Assembly: GCF_003634755.1 (NCBI RefSeq) | Contig: NZ_RBXA01000003.1 | Span: 1 to 64,000 of the forward strand | Direction: 5' to 3' | Length of the DNA: 64,000 nt | From: Flavobacterium limicola | GTDB lineage: Bacteria > Bacteroidota > Bacteroidia > Flavobacteriales > Flavobacteriaceae | Notes under the pieces: generated by a model | Told to the model about the DNA's origin: nothing | Database searches by the model: none | The model's input: the letters and a program-made list of their open reading frames with translations, nothing else | Translations under genes and position numbers: made by a program | Shown here: positions 46,924 through 55,959 of the stretch, piece by piece | How the letters are laid out: each line of letters opens with the position of its first letter | Numbering within the stretch: the stretch's first letter is position 1

Positions 46924-47586
46924 TTGAAAAGAGAAATAATCCAAACGCTTGATGGTTCAACAACCATACAAATAAAAGAATGGGACGAATGCTATCATTC
47001 AAAACATGGTGCTATTCAAGAGGCAAAGCATGTTTTTATTAAAAATGGTCTTTCATTATTTGAAAACCAAAAAATTTCTATTCTGGAAATAGGATTTGGT
47101 ACTGGCCTAAATGCTTTTATTACTCTATTAGAGGCCAAGAAAATGCACCAAACGATTGATTATGTTGGAGTAGAAGCATACCCCATTTCAGTAGATGAAG
47201 TTTTGATGATGAATTATGTATCTGAATTAAATGCGACTGAGGAAAGCGTGCTTTTCGATAGAATGCATGAGAGTAATTGGGACAAACAAATTGTTCTCAA
47301 TAATGATTTTATATTGACTAAACGGAAACAATTCTTTGAAGAAATTGACGATGAAAACAAATTTGATTTGATTTATTTCGATGCTTTTGGTTACAGAGTA
47401 CAACCGGAACTGTGGAGTACAGCAATTTTCGAAAAAATGTATAAGTCGCTCAAAAAAAATGGAGTACTAGTTACTTATGCAGCTCGGGGAGTGGTGAAAA
47501 GAAGTATGATAGAAGTAGGTTTTACTGTCGAAAAACTGGCAGGTCCACCAGGCAAAAGAGAAATGTTTCGAGCCAGAAAGGTCTAG
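46924..47586 (+). CDS. mnmD: tRNA 5-methylaminomethyl-2-thiouridine methyltransferase
   Basis: 220 residues. The start codon is TTG (46924); no ATG fits, and KREIIQTLDGSTTIQIKEW right behind it is the conserved N-terminus. It methylates the wobble uridine of tRNA to mnm5s2U; here as the stand-alone MnmD domain without the FAD-dependent MnmC half. Motifs: YHSKHGAIQEAKHVF, SILEIGFGTGLNAF (SAM), DLIYFDAFGYRVQPELW, TYAARGVVKRSM and GPPGKREM at the end. Confidence 0.9.
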   Translation: MKREIIQTLDGSTTIQIKEWDECYHSKHGAIQEAKHVFIKNGLSLFENQKISILEIGFGTGLNAFITLLEAKKMHQTIDYVGVEAYPISVDEVLMMNYVSELNATEESVLFDRMHESNWDKQIVLNNDFILTKRKQFFEEIDDENKFDLIYFDAFGYRVQPELWSTAIFEKMYKSLKKNGVLVTYAARGVVKRSMIEVGFTVEKLAGPPGKREMFRARKV

Positions 47587-47723
47587 TTTTTTACTTTTTT
47601 ATGCATCAAAATAGCAATGAAATAAAAAACTAAAAACTTCGTTAAATAATTATTCGGTATGTGTAAAAAATGTATTTTTACATCAATTTAGAATCAAAAG
47701 CTAACTTAATATCTTCATTTATT

Positions 47724-47921
47724 ATGTCGAAAATCATGTATGATTATACAAAATCAGTTTTAGAAAGAGTAAGTTTTGATCCACTGCTTTTTTGTAAAGA
47801 ATTAGAAAAAGCAATTAAAACATTATTACCATACGAGATAGAGCAATTGCGAGAATGGTTATTAAATTTCACAATTGGAAAACCAGAATTAAAACAATGT
47901 TTACTAATCGTAAATTCATAA
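47724..47921 (+). CDS. Small conserved hypothetical protein
   Basis: 65 residues from ATG 47724 (MSKIMYDYTKSVLERVSFD); an upstream in-frame ATG at 47670 is less likely. Mixed helix with LLFCKELEKAIKTLLPYEIEQLREWL; Cys residues in LFCKE and KQCLL. No domain recognised. I have the impression this is a widely conserved flavobacterial protein, which the terminator hard behind the stop supports, but I cannot verify it. Confidence 0.7.
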   Translation: MSKIMYDYTKSVLERVSFDPLLFCKELEKAIKTLLPYEIEQLREWLLNFTIGKPELKQCLLIVNS

Positions 47922-47957
47922 AAAAAAAAGGAACCTATAATAGGTTCCTTTTTTTAT
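47921..47957. terminator. Terminator shared by the small gene and oxyR
   Basis: Arms AAGGAACCTA / TAGGTTCCTT with A and T runs; its right part overlaps the oxyR stop codon. Confidence 0.75.
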
Positions 47958-48895
47958 TTTTTTGGGATTGGGCTGATGATTTGGACATTTTGAAAAACAA
48001 TTGCTCCTTTTATAACTCCGGCAATTGTATTTCGAAGGGCATCGATTATGTGAATTTTCAATTCGCTTTTTGGGAATATCAAGCTGACTTCTCGTGCTGG
48101 TTTAGGTTCTTTAAAATGGCGTAATTTTATTTTGTCAGATTCTTTCAAATCTAATGTATGTAAAAAAGGAAGTAATGTTGTTCCTAGGCCTTCATCGGCT
48201 AATTTTATTAAAGTTTCAAAACTTCCGCTTTGTATTTGAAAATGATTAATTTCATTTTTACCGGCACTTTTACATAAGTTCAAAATTCCCTCACGAAAAC
48301 AATGCCCGTCTTGTAGTAATAGAATTTCGTCTAAGTTTAAATCAGAAACTTCGATTTCCTCTTTTTGAAAATTATGGTGACTTTCCGGGATATACGCCAC
48401 AAAAGGTTCAAAGTACAATACAATTTCCTTTATTTTATCTTCTAATAACGGAGTTGCTGCTATGGCGGCGTCCAGATGACCATTGTTAAGTTTTGTAATA
48501 ATTTCGTCCGTATTCAACTCTTCGATGATGAGCTTTACTTTTGGATACTTTTTAATGAAATTATTCAAAAACATTGGTAATAGAGTAGGCATGATGGTGG
48601 GGATTATTCCTAATCGGAATTCACCGCCTATAAATCCTTTTTGCTGTTCAACAATATCTTGAATACGATCAGCTTCGTTGACGATATTTTTAGCTTGATT
48701 GACTATTTTTTGACCAATATCAGTAAGTTGAATCGGTTTTTTGGATCGGTCAAATATCTGAATGCTTAGCTCTTCTTCGATTTTCTGAATTTGCATACTC
48801 AATGTAGGTTGAGTGACAAAACATTTTTCGGCCGCAAGAGTGAAATTTTTGTGTTCGGCTACAGCCAAAACATATTTTAGTTGAGTTATTGTCAT
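47954..48895 (-). CDS. oxyR: OxyR, hydrogen-peroxide-sensing LysR regulator
   Basis: 313 residues. N-terminal LysR helix-turn-helix (MTITQLKYVLAVAEHKNFTLAAEKCFVTQPTLS, about 1-60), C-terminal sensor domain. The redox pair C199 and C208 in DGHCFREGILNLCKS has the same residue numbers as in E. coli OxyR, where the oxidised disulfide activates transcription. It is divergent from dps (98 bases apart), a classic OxyR target. Confidence 0.94.
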   Translation of the reverse strand: MTITQLKYVLAVAEHKNFTLAAEKCFVTQPTLSMQIQKIEEELSIQIFDRSKKPIQLTDIGQKIVNQAKNIVNEADRIQDIVEQQKGFIGGEFRLGIIPTIMPTLLPMFLNNFIKKYPKVKLIIEELNTDEIITKLNNGHLDAAIAATPLLEDKIKEIVLYFEPFVAYIPESHHNFQKEEIEVSDLNLDEILLLQDGHCFREGILNLCKSAGKNEINHFQIQSGSFETLIKLADEGLGTTLLPFLHTLDLKESDKIKLRHFKEPKPAREVSLIFPKSELKIHIIDALRNTIAGVIKGAIVFQNVQIISPIPKK

Positions 48896-48993
48896 TTTTT
48901 ATAGTAATATCTGATGCAAATATAAAAACAATCAATTTGACTTATAGTGTAAAGTGGTGTTTTCTTGCGTAATTTTGTTTAAAATAATAAATT
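48896..48993. promoter_or_regulatory. Divergent oxyR-dps promoter region
   Basis: Two -7 boxes: TATATTTG (48917-48924, minus) for oxyR and TAATTTTG (48970-48977, plus) for dps. The 45 bases between (about 48925-48969) are the likely place of an OxyR site; I could not find a clear ATAG-N7-CTAT pattern, only ATAG copies at 48901 and 48944. Confidence 0.55.
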
Positions 48994-49473
48994 ATGAAAA
49001 CAAATATTTTAGGATTACCAGTTAAAGAATCAGAATTGATTGTAAGTGAATTGAATATTTTGTTATCTAATTTTCAAGTGTATTATCAAAATTTAAGAGG
49101 AATTCATTGGAATATAAGAGGGAAACGTTTTTTTGATTTACATGTTAAATTTGAAGAATTGTATACGGATGCCCAAATTAAAATTGATTTAATTGCTGAA
49201 AGAGTGTTGACTGTAGGAGGAACTCCGCTACATACCTTTGAGGATTACATAAAAAATAATCAATTAGTCGTAGGAAAGAATGTTTCTAATGACGAGAAAG
49301 CGGTTCATTTAATTGTTACTTCACTGTCACATTTGCTAAAATTAGAAAGAAAAATTCTTAATAAATCTGGTGAAATTAATGATGAAGGAACAAATTCTAT
49401 GATGAGTGATTTTATATCAGAACAGGAAAAAACAATTTGGATGATGCAGGCTTGGTTGGAAGAAACCTTATGA
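48994..49473 (+). CDS. dps: Dps ferritin-like DNA-protection protein
   Basis: 159 residues. Oxidises ferrous iron with H2O2 and stores it, protecting DNA in stress. The inter-subunit ferroxidase ligands follow the pattern of Listeria Dps (spacing 12, 27, 31): H38 (GIHWN), H50 (LHVKF), D65 and E69 (IDLIAER). It forms a dodecamer in the family. Regulated most likely by the adjacent oxyR. Confidence 0.94.
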   Translation: MKTNILGLPVKESELIVSELNILLSNFQVYYQNLRGIHWNIRGKRFFDLHVKFEELYTDAQIKIDLIAERVLTVGGTPLHTFEDYIKNNQLVVGKNVSNDEKAVHLIVTSLSHLLKLERKILNKSGEINDEGTNSMMSDFISEQEKTIWMMQAWLEETL

Positions 49474-49490
49474 TTTTAGTAGCAAAATAG

Positions 49491-49534
49491 AAAAAACCAG
49501 AAAGAATCTTAAGATTTTATTCTGGTTTTTTTTT
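49491..49534 (+). terminator. Terminator of dps
   Basis: Arms AAAAAACCAGAA / TTCTGGTTTTTT around a smaller AATCTTAAGATT palindrome. Confidence 0.8.
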
Positions 49535-49606
49535 GAATGTTAATTTTTTTTTAAATTTACCAGAGTTAATGTTTTTTCTAATGAACTTAATTCTATTTTT
49601 GCGACA

Positions 49607-49888
49607 ATGAAAATAATCTCTAAAATATTTTTAATTATATTTATCGCATTTCTTGTCACTCCAACAATAGTTACTGTGATTGAGAAAAGTTCTGATATTT
49701 CTATTTTCTACAGTTTGTCTGAAGAAGAACATGCACACAAAGAAATTAAGACTTTTTTTTATTTAGATAATTCTTTAGATATAATTATACCATCAGAATT
49801 GCCTTCAAGTATTATTCTTTCAGAGAATTTATCAAAGCACGATAAAATTACTTCTTCTATATTCATTCCACCGCCCAACGAAGTTTAA
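49607..49888 (+). CDS. Small membrane-anchored hypothetical protein
   Basis: 93 residues with one N-terminal hydrophobic helix (IISKIFLIIFIAFLVTPTIVTVI) and a Ser/Glu-rich exported tail with a short His-containing acidic patch (SEEEHAHKEIKTFFY) and a C-terminal FIPPPNEV. No domain recognised. It precedes the SulP gene by 87 bases on the same strand, so it might belong to the bicarbonate/sulfate unit. That link is only by position. Confidence 0.6.
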   Translation: MKIISKIFLIIFIAFLVTPTIVTVIEKSSDISIFYSLSEEEHAHKEIKTFFYLDNSLDIIIPSELPSSIILSENLSKHDKITSSIFIPPPNEV

Positions 49889-49975
49889 TACAAACTACGA
49901 TTTTAAATTTTTTAAAATCTGCTGTCGCATTTCTTTGTGCGAAAAAATCTTTGTATTCAATTTTAGTTAGGTATT

Positions 49976-51646
49976 ATGTCAAAAAAAAATAATCTTTTTG
50001 CTAACCTTAAATCCGATTTTGCATCTGGTTTAGTGGTTTTTTTGGTCGCGCTACCATTGTGTTTAGGTATTGCAATGGCTTCAGGCGCTCCTTTATTTTC
50101 AGGAATTATTTCAGGAATTATAGGAGGAATAGTAGTAGGTTATTTAAGTACTTCACACATAAGTGTCTCCGGTCCAGCTGCGGGTTTAACTGCTATTGTT
50201 CTTACGGCAATCACGGATTTAGGCGCTTTTGATATTTTTTTGACCGCAGTTTTCATAGCTGGTTTGGTGCAATTAATATTAGGATTTGTCAAAGCAGGAA
50301 GTATTTCTAATTATTTTCCAACGAATGTTATTGAGGGTATGCTGGCAGGTATCGGAATTATTATTATTCTGAAGCAATTGCCACACGCCTTTGGATATGA
50401 CAATGACTTTGAGGGGGATCAAGCATTTTCACAAATTGATGGGAGTAATACCTTTTCTACACTGTTTAGTATTTTTGATTACATCCAAATTGGCTCAATA
50501 GTTATTACATTGGTTTCAATGGTGATTTTGATATCTTGGGATAAAGTTCCTTTCTTGAAAAAATTGAAATTAGTTCCAGGAGCTTTAATTGCGGTGGCTT
50601 TGGGTGTTATTTTGAATGAGATTTTTATTGCTAGCGGAAGTGCATTAGCTATAGGAAAAGAACATTTAGTTTCGCTACCAGTTCCATCTTCTTTCGAGGA
50701 ATTTAAAGCAATTATTGTTACGCCAAATCTTTCTGGAGTAATGAATCCTAAAGTATGGGTGGTTGCATTGACCATAGCAATTGTAGCGTCTATTGAGACA
50801 TTATTGAGTATAGAAGCTGCCGATCGAATGGATGTACAAAAACGGTACACTGACACGAATATGGAATTAAAAGCGCAAGGAATTGGTAATATGGTGAGTT
50901 CACTTTTAGGTGGTTTACCATTGACATCTGTAATTGTGCGTTCCTCTGCAAATAGCAATTCGGGAGCTAAATCTAAAATGTCTACCATTATTCATGGATC
51001 GCTGTTGTTAGTGAGTGTGCTTGCAATTCCAGTGATTCTGAATAAAATTCCCCTGGCTACTTTGGCAGCTATCTTAATTCTGGTAGGTTACAAATTGGCT
51101 AAACCGGCAACATTCAAACATTTTTGGGAAAAAGGGAAATATCAGTTTGTACCTTTTATTGCCACATTATTAGCCGTTGTATTTTTGGATTTATTGAAAG
51201 GAGTTACTTTGGGAATTATCATCAGTATTATTTTTGTTTTAAAAGGGAATCTTAAGAGAGCTTACTTTTTTAGAAAAGAACAATATGCAGATGGTGATGT
51301 GATACATATTGATTTAGCTCAAGAAGTTTCTTTCTTGAATAAAGCTGCTATCAAACAAACCTTAAATCATCTTCCGGAAAATTCTAAAGTCATCATTGAT
51401 GCAAAAGATACGGTTTACATTGCGCATGATATTTTGGATTTAATCCATGAGTTTAAAACTACAAGAGCTTTAGACAACAATATTAAAGTGAAGCTGAAAG
51501 GATTTAAAAAAGCCTATCATCTGGAAAATAGTATTGATACACAAAATCATGTAACTATTGAGCATTATTATGATGCTGCTAAAAGAGTTATGGTTAAAAA
51601 AGAAGTTAAGGATGAAGAATTTCTTAAACAAGAAAACAGCAACTAA
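49976..51646 (+). CDS. SulP family anion transporter, probable bicarbonate permease
   Basis: 556 residues: about 12 membrane segments, conserved ASGAPLFSGIISGIIGGIVVGYLSTSHISVSGPAAGLTA (the anion-binding helix), IASIETLLSIEAADRMD and LGGLPLTSVIVRSSANSNSGA, then a cytoplasmic STAS-like domain (about 430-530). SulP proteins carry sulfate, bicarbonate or dicarboxylates. The next gene codes for carbonic anhydrase, so bicarbonate import is the most likely role, as with the BicA transporter. Confidence 0.85.
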   Translation: MSKKNNLFANLKSDFASGLVVFLVALPLCLGIAMASGAPLFSGIISGIIGGIVVGYLSTSHISVSGPAAGLTAIVLTAITDLGAFDIFLTAVFIAGLVQLILGFVKAGSISNYFPTNVIEGMLAGIGIIIILKQLPHAFGYDNDFEGDQAFSQIDGSNTFSTLFSIFDYIQIGSIVITLVSMVILISWDKVPFLKKLKLVPGALIAVALGVILNEIFIASGSALAIGKEHLVSLPVPSSFEEFKAIIVTPNLSGVMNPKVWVVALTIAIVASIETLLSIEAADRMDVQKRYTDTNMELKAQGIGNMVSSLLGGLPLTSVIVRSSANSNSGAKSKMSTIIHGSLLLVSVLAIPVILNKIPLATLAAILILVGYKLAKPATFKHFWEKGKYQFVPFIATLLAVVFLDLLKGVTLGIIISIIFVLKGNLKRAYFFRKEQYADGDVIHIDLAQEVSFLNKAAIKQTLNHLPENSKVIIDAKDTVYIAHDILDLIHEFKTTRALDNNIKVKLKGFKKAYHLENSIDTQNHVTIEHYYDAAKRVMVKKEVKDEEFLKQENSN

Positions 51647-51733
51647 TTAAAGAATTTAAGTTGAAAAACAGTTCCTTTACGTTGCATTAGAATTAGTAAA
51701 CGTTTATTTTAATAAAATAATTACACAAAGATT

Positions 51734-52369
51734 ATGAGCGATTTTTATAAAAAAATATTAGAGAATAATAAAAAATGGGTTGAAAGTTCTTTAGCGAGCG
51801 ACCCAAATTATTTCCAGGATCTTGCTAAAGGTCAAACACCACCATTATTATGGATTGGTTGTTCAGACAGCAGGGTTCCTGCAAACGAAATTGTCGGGGC
51901 AAAACCCGGAGAAGTTTTTGTGCATAGGAACATTGCCAACATGGTAGTACATAGTGATATGAATATGTTGAGTGTACTGGATTATGCCGTAAATGTTTTG
52001 AAAGTAAAACATGTACTGGTTTGTGGACATTATGGTTGTGGAGGTGTCAAGGCAGCAATGGGAAATGATTCTATAGGTATTATTGATAACTGGATTCGAC
52101 ATATAAAAGATGTATATCGTTTGCACAGTGCGTATTTAGATTCTATCAAAGATGAAACAGAGCGTTTTAATACTTTTGTAGAATTGAATGTAAAAGAACA
52201 GGTTTTTGATTTAGCCAAAACATCAATTGTACAGGCGGCTTGGAGAAATGGACAGGATCTAACCTTACACGGATGGGCTTACGGACTTAATTCCGGTTTT
52301 GTAACGGATTTAGATGTTAACATCAGTTCCGAAAAAGATTTGGATGCAGTGTACCAATTGAAATTTTAA
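51734..52369 (+). CDS. can: Beta-carbonic anhydrase
   Basis: 211 residues, interconverts CO2 and bicarbonate. The zinc ligands C43, H99 and C102 and the Asp45-Arg47 dyad (CSDSR, CGHYGCGG) are present; HRNIANMV and DYAVNVLKVKHVLV fit. The 87-base gap to the SulP gene has no terminator, so they are likely one operon. The pair could supply bicarbonate for carboxylases. Confidence 0.94.
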   Translation: MSDFYKKILENNKKWVESSLASDPNYFQDLAKGQTPPLLWIGCSDSRVPANEIVGAKPGEVFVHRNIANMVVHSDMNMLSVLDYAVNVLKVKHVLVCGHYGCGGVKAAMGNDSIGIIDNWIRHIKDVYRLHSAYLDSIKDETERFNTFVELNVKEQVFDLAKTSIVQAAWRNGQDLTLHGWAYGLNSGFVTDLDVNISSEKDLDAVYQLKF

Positions 52370-52370
52370 T

Positions 52371-52397
52371 AAAAATCGCCTTAGGGCGATTTTTTTG
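52371..52397. terminator. Bidirectional terminator, can / LETM1-like gene
   Basis: Arms AAAATCGCC / GGCGATTTT with TTAG loop between convergent genes. Confidence 0.8.
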
Positions 52398-52400
52398 TTT

Positions 52401-53600
52401 TTATTCCAGATCTAAATTCTCATTAAACGCAGAGGGTAAAAGGGTAGGGATAAATTTGATCAAAATAGGCAATAGTAAACTTCCTCCAGGAAGTAAGAAT
52501 ATTGTCAATGATGGAATCGTTTTACAAATTTCCAGTAATTGTTTTTTTACTTTTTTCTTTTCTTTTTCATCTAAATCTCTGCGAGTCGAATGTGCTAATA
52601 AGACCATTAACTCTTTACTCTGAATTATTTCCTTAATTAATCTGTTTTTATTACGGCTTATTAATGTCACAACACTTTGAGTCGTTTGATCATAAAAATG
52701 TTTGACAGGATTGGAATAATTGAAATAAGGAATATCTTTTTTGTGTTTCGTGATAAATTCATTCGTGCTGTTGATGCTTTGTATGACAAAAATATCCGGA
52801 ACCAATAAATTTTCGGCTAAAGAATGTAAAAAATAAGCCTCATTGTTTTCAATTTCGCCATCACTCCACAAAGCCATGCCGGCAATATCTATCAAATAAT
52901 ATTTCTCTAATTCATTTGTGAAATACTCTAATTGAAGTGTTTCCAAACCCTGAATAGCAACTTTCGAGAATTTGCTGTATCGAATAGAAGCTTCAAACAG
53001 TTTAATTAACAGATCGTCATATTGCGATTTTTTTGACTTAGTCTTTAAGGCAAGTGTTACTATATTTACAATAGTTTCTTCAATTCTTTTTAGGTATTTT
53101 TCTGGAATTACCTCATGGACTAAATATTGGCGAAAGGCTAAGACATCAATAAATAGTAATGCATTTGTTACCAAATGGGAGAAATTTTTACTGATGATGC
53201 TTTCGTTAGTTTGAACGCGCTCGTCAATAATTTTTTCTAAGGTTAATGAGATAGAATTTTTTGGTAGAATTTTTTTAAATATGTTAAATCCTTGCGGGTG
53301 CATTTCATCGTAAAAAGCAACAGCTTGTTTAATGAAATTCTCAGAACTATTATCATTGTTGGTCAAACAAAAAATATTATATAATGTATTTAATAGCGCT
53401 ACTTTAGAAATCTCTTCTTTAAACCAACCTTTGGTTTCTATTGTATTTATGGTATCAAATGTGATTATGTGACCATAAATAAATCCTGTTTCTCTAACTT
53501 TTTGATAAAATGTATCAGTAGTTTTAGAAACTGTTTTCTCTAAAATTTTTTGTTCAATAAAAAATTTATCTATCCAACCTGATGCCGAAGGGTTAATCAT
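52401..53600 (-). CDS. LETM1-related membrane protein
   Basis: 399 residues from ATG 53600 (MINPSASGWIDKFF; a TTG at 53621 would extend it by seven codons). The last 60 residues match the LETM1 core: RRDLDEKEKKKVKKQLLEICKTIPSL, then the membrane helix with FLLPGGSLLLPILIKFIPTLLPSAF. Mitochondrial LETM1 is a K+/H+ or Ca2+/H+ antiporter regulator. In flavobacteria the same family has been annotated as biofilm-associated. The helical N-terminal 300 residues are without recognised domain. Function here unknown. Confidence 0.8.
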   Translation of the reverse strand: MINPSASGWIDKFFIEQKILEKTVSKTTDTFYQKVRETGFIYGHIITFDTINTIETKGWFKEEISKVALLNTLYNIFCLTNNDNSSENFIKQAVAFYDEMHPQGFNIFKKILPKNSISLTLEKIIDERVQTNESIISKNFSHLVTNALLFIDVLAFRQYLVHEVIPEKYLKRIEETIVNIVTLALKTKSKKSQYDDLLIKLFEASIRYSKFSKVAIQGLETLQLEYFTNELEKYYLIDIAGMALWSDGEIENNEAYFLHSLAENLLVPDIFVIQSINSTNEFITKHKKDIPYFNYSNPVKHFYDQTTQSVVTLISRNKNRLIKEIIQSKELMVLLAHSTRRDLDEKEKKKVKKQLLEICKTIPSLTIFLLPGGSLLLPILIKFIPTLLPSAFNENLDLE

Positions 53601-53835
53601 TGCTTTAATTTGAAGGTACAAAGCTATACTTTTTTGCGGTAGTTTTAACTGGTGTTTTTTAGTTTAGCACAGATACTGCAATTAATTAGTATAGTTTTTT
53701 GGTTTTAAACAAGATAAATTTAATTGTTATAATTTTTGATAAAAAATACCCGCAATCAGAAACTATTTTCAATGTAATTAATGAGAATTTGCTGTGATAA
53801 AAATGATATTTGGATATATAATGTGCAATAAAATT

Positions 53836-53872
53836 GGAAGCCCTAAATTATAAATAAAACAGGGCTTTTACA
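53836..53872 (-). terminator. Weak terminator of the superoxide dismutase gene
   Basis: Arms AAGCCCT / AGGGCTT with a 16-base loop; the following T run on the minus strand is poor. Confidence 0.45.
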
Positions 53873-53877
53873 AGTAT

Positions 53878-54654
53878 TTAAGAATTGAATAAAGCTTCTG
53901 CGGCTTCCCAATTGACTACATTCCAAAAAGAAGCAATATAATCGGCTCTGCGGTTTTGATTTTTAAGATAATACGCGTGTTCCCAAACGTCCAATGCTAA
54001 AACAGGTTTTCCTTTTAGTCCTTTTCCTCTTAATCGCATCAATGGATTGTCTTGGTTTGCTGTAGAACCTATCACTAATTTTCCGTCTTGTACCACTAAC
54101 CAAGCCCAACCTGAACCAAATCGTTTCATGGAAGCATCACTAAATTGCTTTTTGAATTCGTCAAAAGAACCAAAAGTACTCATTATAGCATCTCCTAGTT
54201 TACCTTTTGGAGTACCACCTCCGTTTGGTTTCATTAAACTCCAGAACAAACTGTGATTGTAATGCCCACCACCATTATTACGAATCGCTTCAGGGAATTT
54301 GGACATTTTTTCAAAGATATTTTCCAATGATTTTGAATGTTCCACTAAATTTTTGTCCAAAGTTTCTATGGCTTTATTCAAATTCGTCACATAAGCTTGA
54401 TGATGCTTACTATGATGAATTTCCATTGTAGCTTTATCAATATGTGGCTCTAAAGCATCATACGAATACGGTAATTTTGGAAGGCTGTAGTTTTCTTGAA
54501 AGTCGAAATTTTCCGGTTCCAAGACTTGATTTTCAGTTTTCAAATTGTTTTCAGCAGCTAATACTGAATTAAATAAGCTAGAACCAATAATTGTTCCTGT
54601 TGAAAGTATTGCTGTTTGTTTTAAAAAATTTCTTCGTGTATTGTTATTTTCCAT
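53878..54654 (-). CDS. sod: Exported Fe/Mn superoxide dismutase
   Basis: 258 residues from ATG 54654 ([17 protein letters not shown]); 18 upstream codons in the frame start with a Met but lack the signal. RRNFLKQ is a twin-arginine export motif, so the enzyme is folded and cofactor-loaded before export. The SOD domain starts at about 58 ([33 protein letters not shown]) with metal ligands in [20 protein letters not shown] and LDVWEHAYY. Removes superoxide in the periplasm. FeSOD or MnSOD cannot be told from sequence alone. Confidence 0.9.
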   Translation of the reverse strand: MENNNTRRNFLKQTAILSTGTIIGSSLFNSVLAAENNLKTENQVLEPENFDFQENYSLPKLPYSYDALEPHIDKATMEIHHSKHHQAYVTNLNKAIETLDKNLVEHSKSLENIFEKMSKFPEAIRNNGGGHYNHSLFWSLMKPNGGGTPKGKLGDAIMSTFGSFDEFKKQFSDASMKRFGSGWAWLVVQDGKLVIGSTANQDNPLMRLRGKGLKGKPVLALDVWEHAYYLKNQNRRADYIASFWNVVNWEAAEALFNS

Positions 54655-54957
54655 AATTTGAAAATTTATCCTAAAAAGGTTATTAAAATAGAATATAAAT
54701 TTAAACATTAAATGATAGGAATGGGTTAATAAAGACTTAAAATTTGGTTAGGTTTTTGCTTCTATTATGTTTAGAATATACAAAGAGCAAAGGAATTTTA
54801 TAAAATCTATTTCTATTTGGTAAATAATATCTTTGTAATTTTGAAAGCAATGCCATTGGGGATAATTCAAGGTGTTAACCATACTTTTCAATTATTAAAA
54901 ACAAGTGTAAGAGTTAGGTTTTTTATTGAAAATAAAATATTAAAAATAGTAACAGTA
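54655..54957. other. Divergent intergenic region, sod / yihY
   Basis: About 300 AT-rich bases. Contains two overlapping -7 type words for the plus strand, TATCTTTG (54828-54835) and TAATTTTG (54836-54843), with a TTTG at 54816-54819. The leader to ATG 54958 is then about 110 bases. No hairpin or ORF of note. Confidence 0.4.
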
Positions 54958-55905
54958 ATGAAACATAAAGAAATAGCAGTTTTGAGTTGGGGTTTATTAA
55001 AGCGAACTTATAATGAATTTGATGATGATAACGGATTTAAATTAAGTGCGTCACTTTCCTATTATACTATCTTTTCATTACCTCCATTATTGATTATTAT
55101 TTTATCTATTTTTAGTTTTTTCTTTGGAAGAGAAGCTGTTACAGGAAGATTTTTTGGTCAAATTAACGGAATGGTAGGTAACGAAGCTGCTGTCCAAATT
55201 CAGGAAACCATCAAGAATATTGAATTGTCTGACAGTGTTACATTTGCAACAATACTGGGGGGAATTATGTTATTAGTAGGCGCTTCGGGTGTATTTGCCG
55301 AAATACAAAGTTCCATCAATTCTATTTGGGGATTAAAGGCAAAACCGAATAAAGGAATTATGAAATTCGTTAAAAACAGATTAATGTCTTTTTCTATGAT
55401 TGCTTCAGTTGGTTTCTTGTTAATGGTCAGTTTGATGGTAAATACCGTAATGGATATAGTCAATACCCGATTATTAGTTTATTTTCCAGATACAACGGTT
55501 TACATATTTTATGTTTTTAATATTTTAATATTATTTGTAACTACAACTATTTTGTTTGCTATTATTTTCAAAACGTTGCCTGATGTACATATTGCTTGGC
55601 GAGATGCATTGATAGGTTCCAGTTTTACTTCTTTTTTCTTTATGATAGGGAAATTTGCTATTGGTTTTTATTTAGGAAGCTCAACCGTTGCTACTGTTTA
55701 CGGTGCGGCCGGATCCGTAATAATTATTTTAATCTGGGTGTATTATTCAGCTATAATCTTATATTTTGGAGCCGAATTTACTAAAGTGTATGCCAATGCC
55801 CATGGCAAAAAAATTATTCCAAATGCTTATGCTGTTGGAATAAAAGTAGAGGTTACAGAGATAAAGAAGAAAAAGACCGATGTCATTCCTGAAGATGAAA
55901 AATAA
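54958..55905 (+). CDS. YihY/BrkB family membrane protein
   Basis: 315 residues from ATG 54958 (MKHKEIAVLSWGLLKRTYNEF); a longer frame from TTG 54817 would overlap the promoter words. Six membrane helices with the family pattern LSASLSYYTIFSLPPLLIIIL, GGIMLLVGASGVFAEIQSSINSIWG and TVYGAAGSVIIILIWVYYSAIILYFGAEFTKVYA. Once called RNase BN, which is wrong for this family; the transport or other function is unknown. The tail is lysine-rich. Confidence 0.85.
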   Translation: MKHKEIAVLSWGLLKRTYNEFDDDNGFKLSASLSYYTIFSLPPLLIIILSIFSFFFGREAVTGRFFGQINGMVGNEAAVQIQETIKNIELSDSVTFATILGGIMLLVGASGVFAEIQSSINSIWGLKAKPNKGIMKFVKNRLMSFSMIASVGFLLMVSLMVNTVMDIVNTRLLVYFPDTTVYIFYVFNILILFVTTTILFAIIFKTLPDVHIAWRDALIGSSFTSFFFMIGKFAIGFYLGSSTVATVYGAAGSVIIILIWVYYSAIILYFGAEFTKVYANAHGKKIIPNAYAVGIKVEVTEIKKKKTDVIPEDEK

Positions 55906-55959
55906 TAAATTTAATTCTGGTCAATAAACAAATTCTGCATAAATATTAAAATAAAACAA

